Assembly: GCA_011048855.1 (NCBI GenBank)
Contig: DSCZ01000358.1
Coordinates: forward strand, 1 to 8,715
DNA from: Desulfobacteraceae bacterium
GTDB lineage: Bacteria > Desulfobacterota > DSM-4660 > Desulfatiglandales > Desulfatiglandaceae
Direction of reading: 5' to 3'
DNA length: 8,715 nt
How positions within the stretch are numbered: position 1 is the first letter of the stretch; each line of letters starts with the position of its first letter. The notes beneath the pieces were generated by a model that saw only the letters and a list, made by a program, of their open reading frames with translations, had not been told where the DNA came from and made no database searches. Of this stretch, positions 1 through 7,062 are shown in pieces. The translations under genes were made by a program, and so were the position numbers.

Positions 1-1182
1 ATACATGGCCATGAGCCGCTGTTGAGCGAAATGATCGTTCAGGCAGCGGAGCTTCCGGAAATGATCGAGTTCGCGCAAAAGAACGGGGCCAAGGGCATCC
101 AGCTGAGCGGTATATGTTGTACGGCGAATGAAATATTGATGCGGCACGGCGTTCCTCTGGCAGGGGATTTTCTGCAGCAGGAGCTCGCCATAGTGACAGG
201 AGCCGTTGATGCCATGGTGGTGGATGTTCAGTGTATCATGGAAAATATCGCAAACGTCGCCCAGTGTTTTCATACGAAGGTGATAACCACCAACCCCAGG
301 GCCAAGATCGCATCGGGTGATGTGCTTCATATAGAATTCGATGAACACACAGCGTTTGAAGATGCAAAAAAAATCGTGCGTGTGGCGGTCGAGAATTTCC
401 CCAAACGGGATAAACCCGTGATTATTCCGCCAGCGAAGTCCGACCTGGTCGCGGGCTTCAGCTACGAGGCGATCAACTACCATCTTGGTGGTACCTTCAG
501 GGCCTCTTATACGCCGTTGAACGACAACATCATAAACGGCCGTATTCGTGGAATAGGCGGCGTGGTCGGATGTAACAACGCCAGGGTCGTGCACGATCAG
601 GGACATCTGGCCGTTGTAAAGGAATTGATAAAAAATGATGTAATCGTTTTAACCACAGGCTGCAACGCAATCGCATGCGCGAAAGCCGGGCTTCTGACCC
701 CTGAATCAGCCAAAGTCTACTGCGGCCCGGGTCTAGCCGAAGTTTGTGAAACAGTCGGGATACCACCTGTGCTGCATATGGGCTCCTGCGTGGATAACAG
801 CCGGATTTTGATGGCGGCCACCGAAGTGGTCAAGGCCGGAGGGCTCGGTAACGACATCAGTGACCTTCCTGCTGCAGGTTCCGCTCCCGAGTGGATGAGC
901 GAGAAGGCGATCAGCATTGGGCATTATTTCGTGGTTTCCGGCGTCTATACAGTGTTCGGAGTGACCATGCCGGTCAGCGGTTCCCCGATCTTCGAGAACT
1001 ACCTCTATAAAGAACTCGAAAACCTTTATGGCGGAATGTGGGATTTGGAGGTTGATCCGATAGCTCACGCCCATAAGATGATCGCGCATATCGACAAGAA
1101 ACGTAAAGCTCTCGGTCTCGACCGCGCCAGGGAGCGTGTTTTGATGAGCATGGATGACCGTCGAACGCTTGATGCAGCGTAA
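1..1182 (+). CDS. acsA: Anaerobic carbon monoxide dehydrogenase catalytic subunit (5' partial)
   Basis: This Ni-Fe-S CODH interconverts CO2 and CO at cluster C and supplies CO to acetyl-CoA synthase. The frame is open to the left edge, so the TTG or ATG codons near its start are internal. About 393 residues remain of a family usually near 630-680, so the N-terminal part carrying the cluster B and D cysteines is outside. Cluster C ligands are visible in window-fragment numbering: the His of the HGHEP motif (4), Cys40 of GICCTANE, Cys78 of VDVQC, Cys191 of VVGCNN, Cys221 of TTGCNA and Cys263 of HMGSCVDNS. Spacings 40-78, 78-191 and 191-221 equal those I recall for Carboxydothermus CODH-II and Moorella CODH. 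Lys302 in SEKAISIG matches the conserved active-site lysine. The last spacing is 42 rather than 50 residues. The acsB gene follows after 42 bp, which argues for the ACS-partner role (acsA) over a stand-alone cooS. Confidence 0.96.
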   Translation: MHGHEPLLSEMIVQAAELPEMIEFAQKNGAKGIQLSGICCTANEILMRHGVPLAGDFLQQELAIVTGAVDAMVVDVQCIMENIANVAQCFHTKVITTNPRAKIASGDVLHIEFDEHTAFEDAKKIVRVAVENFPKRDKPVIIPPAKSDLVAGFSYEAINYHLGGTFRASYTPLNDNIINGRIRGIGGVVGCNNARVVHDQGHLAVVKELIKNDVIVLTTGCNAIACAKAGLLTPESAKVYCGPGLAEVCETVGIPPVLHMGSCVDNSRILMAATEVVKAGGLGNDISDLPAAGSAPEWMSEKAISIGHYFVVSGVYTVFGVTMPVSGSPIFENYLYKELENLYGGMWDLEVDPIAHAHKMIAHIDKKRKALGLDRARERVLMSMDDRRTLDAA

Positions 1183-1210
1183 AATTACAACTAAAACGCC
1201 TCTTAAGAAG

Positions 1211-1216
1211 GGAGGA
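1211..1216 (+). promoter_or_regulatory. Ribosome binding site of acsB
   Basis: GGAGGA lies 8 bases before the ATG at 1225. It is a near-perfect Shine-Dalgarno match and supports this start codon. Confidence 0.8.
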
Positions 1217-1224
1217 AGTAAGCT

Positions 1225-3441
1225 ATGTCAAAGCTGGTAGCATTTGCAGCGATACAAGGTGCATATAATATTGTTTCTAAGGCGGAAGGCAGTTATAAAA
1301 GGGCGCTTGCGACCTATGGCGGTGCACAGAAGCTGGAGTTTCCCAACACCGCATATTTTTTACCGATAATTTATTCTTTGACCGGCATAAAGGTTACGGA
1401 CCTGGATTCGGCGCGTAAACCACTTGAATTTGCGCGTAAACTTTTGCCGCCTCATGTGAAAGAGCCCTGCAATCTCCCGTATCTCGGGCCTTTGCTGGAT
1501 GCGGGGATGGCGGCGTTGTTCGCCGAAGAAATCGCCGAGGCAATAAGATATGTTGAAGATCCTGATTTCTATCAACCTGAAATCGAAGACCCGGATGTTG
1601 AAAACGGAAAGATTTGGCTGGGTGCGGCCGATGACGCGATAATGCGTAAGCGGGGTGTTGAATTTGTGGACGGCACAGCGCCGGGTTTTGCTGCCGTGGT
1701 AGGTGCTGCACCGGATTCGGCCACGGCGAAGATGATCGCCGAGGACTATCAGAAAAAGAGCATATATGTTTTTATGGCTGCAAATCAGAGCGGAACGACC
1801 TTCGCCGAGCAGTTGATCGAGGAAGATGTCCAGATCGGGTGGAACACCCGGCTGGTTCCGTTCGGCCCGGATATCTCGGCGGCCGTGTTCGCACTGGGAT
1901 TCGCGAATCGTGCGGGGATGTCTTTCGGCGGCATCACTCCAGGTGACTACAAGAGAATGCTTGCATATCAGAAGAATCGGATTTTTGCGTTCGTGAACGC
2001 CCTGGGTGAAGTGAACGCCGAATGGGCCGCCAATGCCGCCGGTTGTGTCAACTGGGGTTTTCCGACAATCGCGGATACCGACATCCCGGAAATTCTGCCC
2101 ACCGGCGTCTGTACTTACGAGCATGTGGTGGCGAATGTACGCCACGACGAAATAACGCAAAAATCCATCGAGATTCGAGGGCTCAAGGTTTCGATCACCG
2201 AGATCGACATCCCGCTTGCCTATGGACCGGCTTTCGAGGGAGAACGCGTGCGCAAAGGCGACCTTTATGCGGAGATGGGCGGAGGTAAAACCCAGTGCAC
2301 CGAGCTCTGCAAAATGGCCGAGATGAACGAGATAGAAGATGGAAAGGTTACTGTAATCGGTCCGGACATAAAAGATCTGAAAAAAGGAGACAAACTGCCG
2401 CTCGGCATTTACGTGCAGGTGGCGGGCCGGGAAATGCAGCCCGATTTCGAACCCATCCTTGAAAGACAAATTCATCATCTTATCAACTATGCCCAGGGAA
2501 TCATGCATATCGGGCAGAGAGACATTTCCTGGATCCGTGTCGGCGATGCCGCAGTGGAAAAGGGCTTTACACTGAAGGACCTGGGCGTGATCCTGCATGC
2601 GAAGTTCCATCAGGATTTCGGAAGTATCCTGGATAAGGTAGAGGTCAAGCTGTATACGAAAAAAGAAGATGTGGACAAGCTTACGGCCCGGGCAAGGGAA
2701 GAATATCGCCATCGCGATGAAAGGGTCGAAAGCATGACCGACGAAAACACGGAAACTTTTTATTCCTGTACTCTATGCCAGTCATTTGCGCCAAGCCATG
2801 TATGCGTGGTCAGCCCTGAGCGTACAGGGCTTTGCGGTGCATATAACTGGATGGACTGCAAGGCTTCCAATCAGATCAACCCAACGGGCCCGAATCAGCC
2901 GGTGGAAAAGGGCGAGTGCCTGGATCCTGTGCTGGGTCAATGGAAAGGTGTGAATGATTTCGTTTACAAGGCTTCGCGTCAGACTATAGATCATTACAAC
3001 TTCTACAGTGTCGTCCACGATCCGATGACGACTTGCGGGTGCTGCGAATGCATCGCAGCTGTTTTGCCCGGCTGTAACGGTGTTATGACCGTTAACCGGG
3101 AATATACCGGGGAGACGCCCTGCGGCATGAGATTTACCACCCTTGCCGGAGTTATAGGTGGTGGTCAGTCGACACCGGGTTTTGTGGGCCATTCAAAATT
3201 CAATATTACCCAGCGGAAATTCATTGTTGGGGACGGGGGACTTTTGAGACTTGTATGGATGCCAAAGGGCCTCAAGGAGGAGATCCGAGATCGATTGCTC
3301 AAGAGGGGTGAAGAATTCGGGGTTCCGGACTTGATAGACCGCATCGCAGACGAGACGGTGGGAACGAGTGAGGATGAGATTATGGCGTTCCTGAAGGAAA
3401 AGGAACATCCGGCGCTGACGATGGATCCGATCGTGAGTTAG
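1225..3441 (+). CDS. acsB: Acetyl-CoA synthase, CODH/ACS complex subunit (bacterial type)
   Basis: This subunit condenses a methyl group from the corrinoid protein, CO from CODH and coenzyme A into acetyl-CoA at the Ni-Ni-[4Fe-4S] A-cluster, in the cytoplasm. At 738 aa it is close to the Moorella enzyme (about 729) and appears full length. It includes the N-terminal CODH-contact domain (roughly residues 1-310), which the archaeal version lacks. A-cluster ligands are plain: Cys515-x2-Cys518-x8-Cys527-x9-Cys537 for the cubane, then Cys604-Gly605-Cys606 for the distal nickel. The 67-residue gap from Cys537 to Cys604 equals that between Moorella Cys528 and Cys595. Phe521 in QSFAPSHVC matches the conserved Phe beside the proximal nickel. 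The ATG at 1225 has a strong ribosome binding site. The gene sits 42 bp after the CODH gene and 48 bp before acsC. Nothing looks truncated or frameshifted. Confidence 0.98.
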   Translation: MSKLVAFAAIQGAYNIVSKAEGSYKRALATYGGAQKLEFPNTAYFLPIIYSLTGIKVTDLDSARKPLEFARKLLPPHVKEPCNLPYLGPLLDAGMAALFAEEIAEAIRYVEDPDFYQPEIEDPDVENGKIWLGAADDAIMRKRGVEFVDGTAPGFAAVVGAAPDSATAKMIAEDYQKKSIYVFMAANQSGTTFAEQLIEEDVQIGWNTRLVPFGPDISAAVFALGFANRAGMSFGGITPGDYKRMLAYQKNRIFAFVNALGEVNAEWAANAAGCVNWGFPTIADTDIPEILPTGVCTYEHVVANVRHDEITQKSIEIRGLKVSITEIDIPLAYGPAFEGERVRKGDLYAEMGGGKTQCTELCKMAEMNEIEDGKVTVIGPDIKDLKKGDKLPLGIYVQVAGREMQPDFEPILERQIHHLINYAQGIMHIGQRDISWIRVGDAAVEKGFTLKDLGVILHAKFHQDFGSILDKVEVKLYTKKEDVDKLTARAREEYRHRDERVESMTDENTETFYSCTLCQSFAPSHVCVVSPERTGLCGAYNWMDCKASNQINPTGPNQPVEKGECLDPVLGQWKGVNDFVYKASRQTIDHYNFYSVVHDPMTTCGCCECIAAVLPGCNGVMTVNREYTGETPCGMRFTTLAGVIGGGQSTPGFVGHSKFNITQRKFIVGDGGLLRLVWMPKGLKEEIRDRLLKRGEEFGVPDLIDRIADETVGTSEDEIMAFLKEKEHPALTMDPIVS

Positions 3442-3478
3442 CAGGGCGCTGACATTTATTGATTTATATCTATTGATC

Positions 3479-3483
3479 AGGAG
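3479..3483 (+). promoter_or_regulatory. Ribosome binding site of acsC
   Basis: AGGAG lies 6 bases before the ATG at 3490, within an AT-rich 48-bp spacer. It supports the chosen start. Confidence 0.75.
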
Positions 3484-3489
3484 AAGACC

Positions 3490-4836
3490 ATGGCATTAAC
3501 CGGTATAGAAATTTTCAAGATGTTGCCCAAGACCAATTGTGGTGAATGCGGGGTGCCTACATGCCTTGCATTCGCGATGAACCTAGCTTCGGGCAAGGCG
3601 GAACTGGATGCCTGCCCATATGTTTCGGATGAAGCCAGGGAAAAGCTCGCCGAAGCATCCGCGCCGCCGATCAGGCCGGTCGCTCTGGGAGCTGGAGCGA
3701 GGGCCTGTAAAATCGGCGGTGAAATCGTCATGTTCAGACATGAAAAAACATTTTACAATCCCACCGCACTTGCGGCAATGGTCACTTCGGACATTGCCGC
3801 CGATGCTCTCGGTAAAAAGCTAAAAGATTGGAACGCTTATCAGTATGAACGGGTGGGTTTGAACCTGAGGCCGGAGCTTGTCGCCCTGAAGGATGCAAAT
3901 GGTGATGTTGAAGCTTTTGCCGCTGCTGCCAAAAAGATTGCTGAGGAAAGCGAATTCGGGCTCGTGCTGATGACGGATTCATTGGAGGCCATGAAGGCAG
4001 GAGCCCAGGCCTCTTTATTCAAGCGTCCGTTGTTGTATGCAGCCACCGCAGAAAACGTGGAAGAAATGGGCGCGCTCGCGAACGAATTATCTCTTCCTCT
4101 GGCTGTGAAGGGAGATGGGATCGACGAACTGATCTCTCTTACCGAGAAGTTGACCGGTATGGGGATCAAAGATTTGGTCCTGGATCCGGGCTCCCGGGAA
4201 CCCAAAAAGTGTTTCGAGGATCACGTGTTGATCCGGCGCGCAGCGCTCAAGGCGGGCAACCGCTCGCTTGGGTTTCCGATTATTTCATTTCCATGCGAAA
4301 TGGCCGGCAACCTGGACGTGGAATCCACGATAGCGACGATGCTCATAGCGAAATATTCATCCCTAGTGGTTCTTTCCGACTTCAACGGTGAGAGCCTTTT
4401 TCCGTTGCTGCTCATAAGGCTTAATATTTTTACCGATCCACAGCGACCGATGACTGTGACCGAGGGTATTTATGAAATCGGTTCTCCGGATGAAAATTCG
4501 CCCGTGCTCGTGACTACAAATTTTTCACTCACCTATTTTATCGTCAGCGGCGAGATAGAGGGAAGCCGCGTGCCCAGCTGGCTTCTGATCATGGACACCG
4601 AAGGGCTGTCTGTGATGACTGCATGGGCTGCCGGTAAATTTTCGGGCGATATGGTAGCCGCTTTTGTTAAAAAGTCCGGAATTGCCGACAAGGTCGCGGA
4701 CAAAAAGATTATTATCCCGGGTTATGCCGCTGCGATAAGCGGGGAAATGGAAGAAGACCTGCCCGATTGGGAGATTCTTATCGGCCCAAGGGATGCGGCC
4801 CTTATACCTAAATTTCTGAAGGATTTTTCCGCCTGA
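3490..4836 (+). CDS. acsC: Corrinoid iron-sulfur protein, large (gamma) subunit
   Basis: This is the large subunit of the corrinoid iron-sulfur protein (CFeSP). It carries the methyl group on cobalamin from the methyltransferase AcsE to the A-cluster of acetyl-CoA synthase. At 448 aa it matches the Moorella protein (about 446). An N-terminal 4Fe-4S domain shows Cys17-x2-Cys20-x4-Cys25-x16-Cys42, starting in the motif NCGECGVPTC; this cluster reductively reactivates Co(II). The middle (about 95-315) should be the TIM barrel that pairs with AcsD. The C-terminal part (about 330-448), with TTNFSLTYFIVSGEIEGS and IIIPGYAAAISGEMEE, corresponds to the base-off cobalamin-binding domain. The ATG at 3490 directly precedes the Fe-S motif at the usual distance. 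The obligate partner gene acsD is not next to it: acsE follows after 69 bp. Confidence 0.97.
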   Translation: MALTGIEIFKMLPKTNCGECGVPTCLAFAMNLASGKAELDACPYVSDEAREKLAEASAPPIRPVALGAGARACKIGGEIVMFRHEKTFYNPTALAAMVTSDIAADALGKKLKDWNAYQYERVGLNLRPELVALKDANGDVEAFAAAAKKIAEESEFGLVLMTDSLEAMKAGAQASLFKRPLLYAATAENVEEMGALANELSLPLAVKGDGIDELISLTEKLTGMGIKDLVLDPGSREPKKCFEDHVLIRRAALKAGNRSLGFPIISFPCEMAGNLDVESTIATMLIAKYSSLVVLSDFNGESLFPLLLIRLNIFTDPQRPMTVTEGIYEIGSPDENSPVLVTTNFSLTYFIVSGEIEGSRVPSWLLIMDTEGLSVMTAWAAGKFSGDMVAAFVKKSGIADKVADKKIIIPGYAAAISGEMEEDLPDWEILIGPRDAALIPKFLKDFSA

Positions 4837-4892
4837 AAAGTCCGGAGAAATGGGAAAATGAGCCGTTTACTCGAATGAAAACAGAACGATGG

Positions 4893-4898
4893 AAGGAG
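4893..4898 (+). promoter_or_regulatory. Ribosome binding site of acsE
   Basis: AAGGAG lies 7 bases before the ATG at 4906. It settles the start against the out-of-frame ATG at 4875, whose frame overlaps acsE and reads as a shadow. Confidence 0.8.
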
Positions 4899-4905
4899 TA
4901 TCGCG

Positions 4906-5790
4906 ATGCTGCTTATCGGAGAGAATTTGAATGTCATCAACCGGGCGATCGGAAAGGCTTTCAAGGAAAGAGATCCTGCACCGATCATAGCAGAGGCCAA
5001 AAGGCAGAAGGAAAAGGGAATGGATTGGATCGACATCAATCTCGGACCGGCACGCAAGGGGGGGCCGGAATTGATGGAATGGGTGGTGAAAACCGTTCAG
5101 GAAGAGATTGGAGATTCTCCTTCTCTGGTTCTGGATACATCGAACATAGAGGCCATGGAAGCCGGGCTGGTTGTTCACAAAGGACGGGCGATGATGAATT
5201 CAATCATGTGCCGGCCGGAGCGGTACGAAAAAATGATTCCCCTTGCGGTCAAATACGATGCTGATTTTGTCGCACTGATGTGGGGACCGGACGGCCTGCC
5301 CCGCGACGAAAACGAACGTGCTGCTCTTGCCGTGGAGCTGATTTATGCGGCAAACGAGGCGGGAGTGCCGAATGAGCACATTTATGTCGACGGCATAGTG
5401 ACCCCGGTGAATATCCAGCAACCCCAGGCTCTCAGCTTGATGACGTTCCAGGAGATGCTCCAGGATATCGCGCCGGGTGTGAAGTCTACATGCGGGCTTT
5501 CGAACATTTCAAACGGTCCGCCGGATCATTTGCGTCCTATGCTGAATCGCACCTACATGGTTATGCTTGAGCGAAAGGGAATGTATTCGTGCATCGCAGA
5601 CGCCGAGGACGATACCTTAATCGATATCGCCAGGGGGAAGCGGCCGGATATTGTGGAGCAGATTCACAAAGTGATGGACGGCGAGGAAGTGGCAATGGAT
5701 TCGCTGTCGGACGAACTCAAGAAATATGTGAAGACAGCAAAGGTCATTCTCGGCCATTCACTTTATTCGGATTCCTGGCTTGATCTGTAA
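4906..5790 (+). CDS. acsE: 5-methyltetrahydrofolate:corrinoid iron-sulfur protein methyltransferase
   Basis: This enzyme transfers the methyl group of 5-methyltetrahydrofolate to Co(I) of the corrinoid iron-sulfur protein, linking the folate (methyl) and carbonyl branches. It is a pterin-binding TIM barrel, so automatic annotation may call it a dihydropteroate synthase-like protein. Matches to the Moorella enzyme as I recall it run through most of the length: MLLIGE at the N-terminus, ERDPAP (21-26), IDINLGP (42-48), LDTSNIEAMEAG (76-87) with Asp77, Asn98 in MMNS, YVDG with Asp162, and GLSNIS with Asn200. It ends in a YSDSW motif like the Moorella YCDSF. At 294 aa it is about 30 residues longer than the 262-aa Moorella protein. 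The excess lies near residues 240-275, between the IADAEDD motif and the final helix. It is the last gene before the terminator at 5835-5873. Confidence 0.95.
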   Translation: MLLIGENLNVINRAIGKAFKERDPAPIIAEAKRQKEKGMDWIDINLGPARKGGPELMEWVVKTVQEEIGDSPSLVLDTSNIEAMEAGLVVHKGRAMMNSIMCRPERYEKMIPLAVKYDADFVALMWGPDGLPRDENERAALAVELIYAANEAGVPNEHIYVDGIVTPVNIQQPQALSLMTFQEMLQDIAPGVKSTCGLSNISNGPPDHLRPMLNRTYMVMLERKGMYSCIADAEDDTLIDIARGKRPDIVEQIHKVMDGEEVAMDSLSDELKKYVKTAKVILGHSLYSDSWLDL

Positions 5791-5834
5791 GCCGGTTCCC
5801 CTGATGTACCGTAAAATTCTATCTATCCTGGAGG

Positions 5835-5873
5835 ACCGGCCGGAAATTGGTGGAGCATTCCCGGCCGGTTTTT
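5835..5873 (+). terminator. Rho-independent terminator after acsE
   Basis: A perfect 9-bp GC-rich inverted repeat (ACCGGCCGG at 5835-5843 and CCGGCCGGT at 5861-5869) encloses a 17-base loop. It is followed by a run of five T (5869-5873), starting 44 bp after the acsE stop. The T-run is on the + strand side only, so it should end the acs transcript but not the convergent - strand transcript. Confidence 0.85.
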
Positions 5874-5949
5874 CTCCTTCCTGGCGTTAAAACCCACCTT
5901 GTTTGCCCAAAATCCACAAAGAGAAGGCTTGGCATAACGACCATCAAAA

Positions 5950-7062
5950 TTAGCGACTTACGCGATAATAACGATTAAGTTTATCGAGTACGGCTGAATA
6001 GTGGTCCCTGAAAACCAATTCCGGGTGGTAGGCAACTTCTTGTCTCAAGGATTGTATGAATGGCAGGATATCTATGCCGTAGGGATTTCGTTTTTCTGTG
6101 TCCGCTTTATGGATTATGAGGATGCAGTAATAGGTCAGGAGAAGCCTGAAAACCGGATCACGCCTGAAAATAATCGCCCGCCCGCCTGTGGTGTTCAAAA
6201 AAAAGCCGGCATATAGATAAGCAACCTCTTCCGAGGGCCGGATCAGGGTTGTGTCGGGGCATTGATCCGAAACAGAAAGCCATCGGTATAACATCTGCAT
6301 GTACAGTTCTAAATCGTCGCGTTCATGACGCAGTATGTTTTTGATAAATGTTATATCGGTTCTACTGAGCGCGCGGTAGATATGATAGATATTGTTGACT
6401 AGAAGGGTAGGGTTGAGACTTTCTCCGGCCGGTGCAGGGGGTGATGCTGAAAGGGCGGTCGTCATTTCGTTCAAATGATCCAATATACTGCTCCCCGAAT
6501 CGAAAGGGGTGTAATTCTTTTTGCCGAGATATGAAAACAACTCCTGGATCTCTGATTCGGCAGCTTCACAGAACATATCGTCACCCGGTTTTTTCTGCTC
6601 AGAACCCGTAAAAGGGATAGAAAAGGGATAAAGATGCCCGGATTCGGGTGAGGTGCGTGGGTGGCCGTCATTTGTACCGGGCGAAGCAGGTTTTTTAATC
6701 CTTCCGGTTATCAAGGGCCGTTCCTGCGATTCGTCACCAGGCGCAGGTGTTCGCGGTTCGGCTGGTCGAGAAGCAACAGGGGTTTCAGGTGAGAGGCGGC
6801 TGCTGGAAAGAGAATCGGCTGCAAGGCTCTCGTCATGGTCTGCCTCCACAGATTCCAGGGGAGTGGCTTCCGTGAGTCCAAGGCTTTTCGCCTCTCGGTC
6901 GGGTGCAGGGGTATAGCGGCTTTTTTCTATTTCAGGGTCAGGTAGACTTATCTCAGAAGGTACGGTGGCCTTGTTGGTGTAATAGTAATAGCCCAGTCCC
7001 GCAATTGCGGCGATTAAAACAACGAGCAAAATCGGAATACCGGACCTACGTTTCTTATTCAT
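5950..7062 (-). CDS. Membrane-anchored protein of unknown function, coupled to a histidine kinase
   Basis: I do not recognise this 370-aa protein. The N-terminus has a basic patch (KKRR, 3-6) followed by one hydrophobic segment (about 8-28) ending in four tyrosines. By the positive-inside rule this predicts a cytoplasmic N-terminus and an exported remainder. No lipobox or clear signal peptidase site is visible. Residues about 30-160 form a low-complexity linker rich in Pro, Ser, Glu and Asp, with little predicted structure. Residues about 160-370 look like a compact, mostly helical domain rich in Tyr, Leu and Ile, with scattered cysteines including Cys165 but no metal-binding cluster motif. 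The start codon overlaps the kinase stop as ATGA. A GGGGAA ribosome binding site (7071-7076) lies 8 bases upstream inside the kinase gene, so translation is probably coupled. A role in envelope sensing or in anchoring for the kinase pathway is a guess from position only. Confidence 0.8.
   Translation of the reverse strand: MNKKRRSGIPILLVVLIAAIAGLGYYYYTNKATVPSEISLPDPEIEKSRYTPAPDREAKSLGLTEATPLESVEADHDESLAADSLSSSRLSPETPVASRPAEPRTPAPGDESQERPLITGRIKKPASPGTNDGHPRTSPESGHLYPFSIPFTGSEQKKPGDDMFCEAAESEIQELFSYLGKKNYTPFDSGSSILDHLNEMTTALSASPPAPAGESLNPTLLVNNIYHIYRALSRTDITFIKNILRHERDDLELYMQMLYRWLSVSDQCPDTTLIRPSEEVAYLYAGFFLNTTGGRAIIFRRDPVFRLLLTYYCILIIHKADTEKRNPYGIDILPFIQSLRQEVAYHPELVFRDHYSAVLDKLNRYYRVSR

Noticed and set aside
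1360..2712. 450-codon open frame on the - strand opposite acsB
   Set aside because: It is fully antisense to a confident, motif-complete acsB. The translation is rich in His, Arg, Phe and Cys without recognisable domains, and it reads as a composition-driven shadow frame.
3442..3489. AT-rich acsB-acsC spacer with a repeated TATTGAT as a possible internal promoter or operator
   Set aside because: The repeat is short and in AT-rich sequence, and I could not place a -35/-10 pair with proper spacing. Operon read-through plus the AGGAG site explains expression.
4875..5264. 129-codon + strand frame overlapping the start of acsE
   Set aside because: It lies in another frame over the conserved N-terminus of AcsE, has low-complexity Gly/Arg/Ser-rich content, and the ribosome binding site fits the acsE ATG at 4906 instead.
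5874..5949. Search for a terminator of the - strand kinase/membrane-protein transcript
   Set aside because: No GC-rich stem followed by a T-run is visible on the - strand. The hairpin at 5835-5869 read from that side is followed by TCCTCC, not by T.
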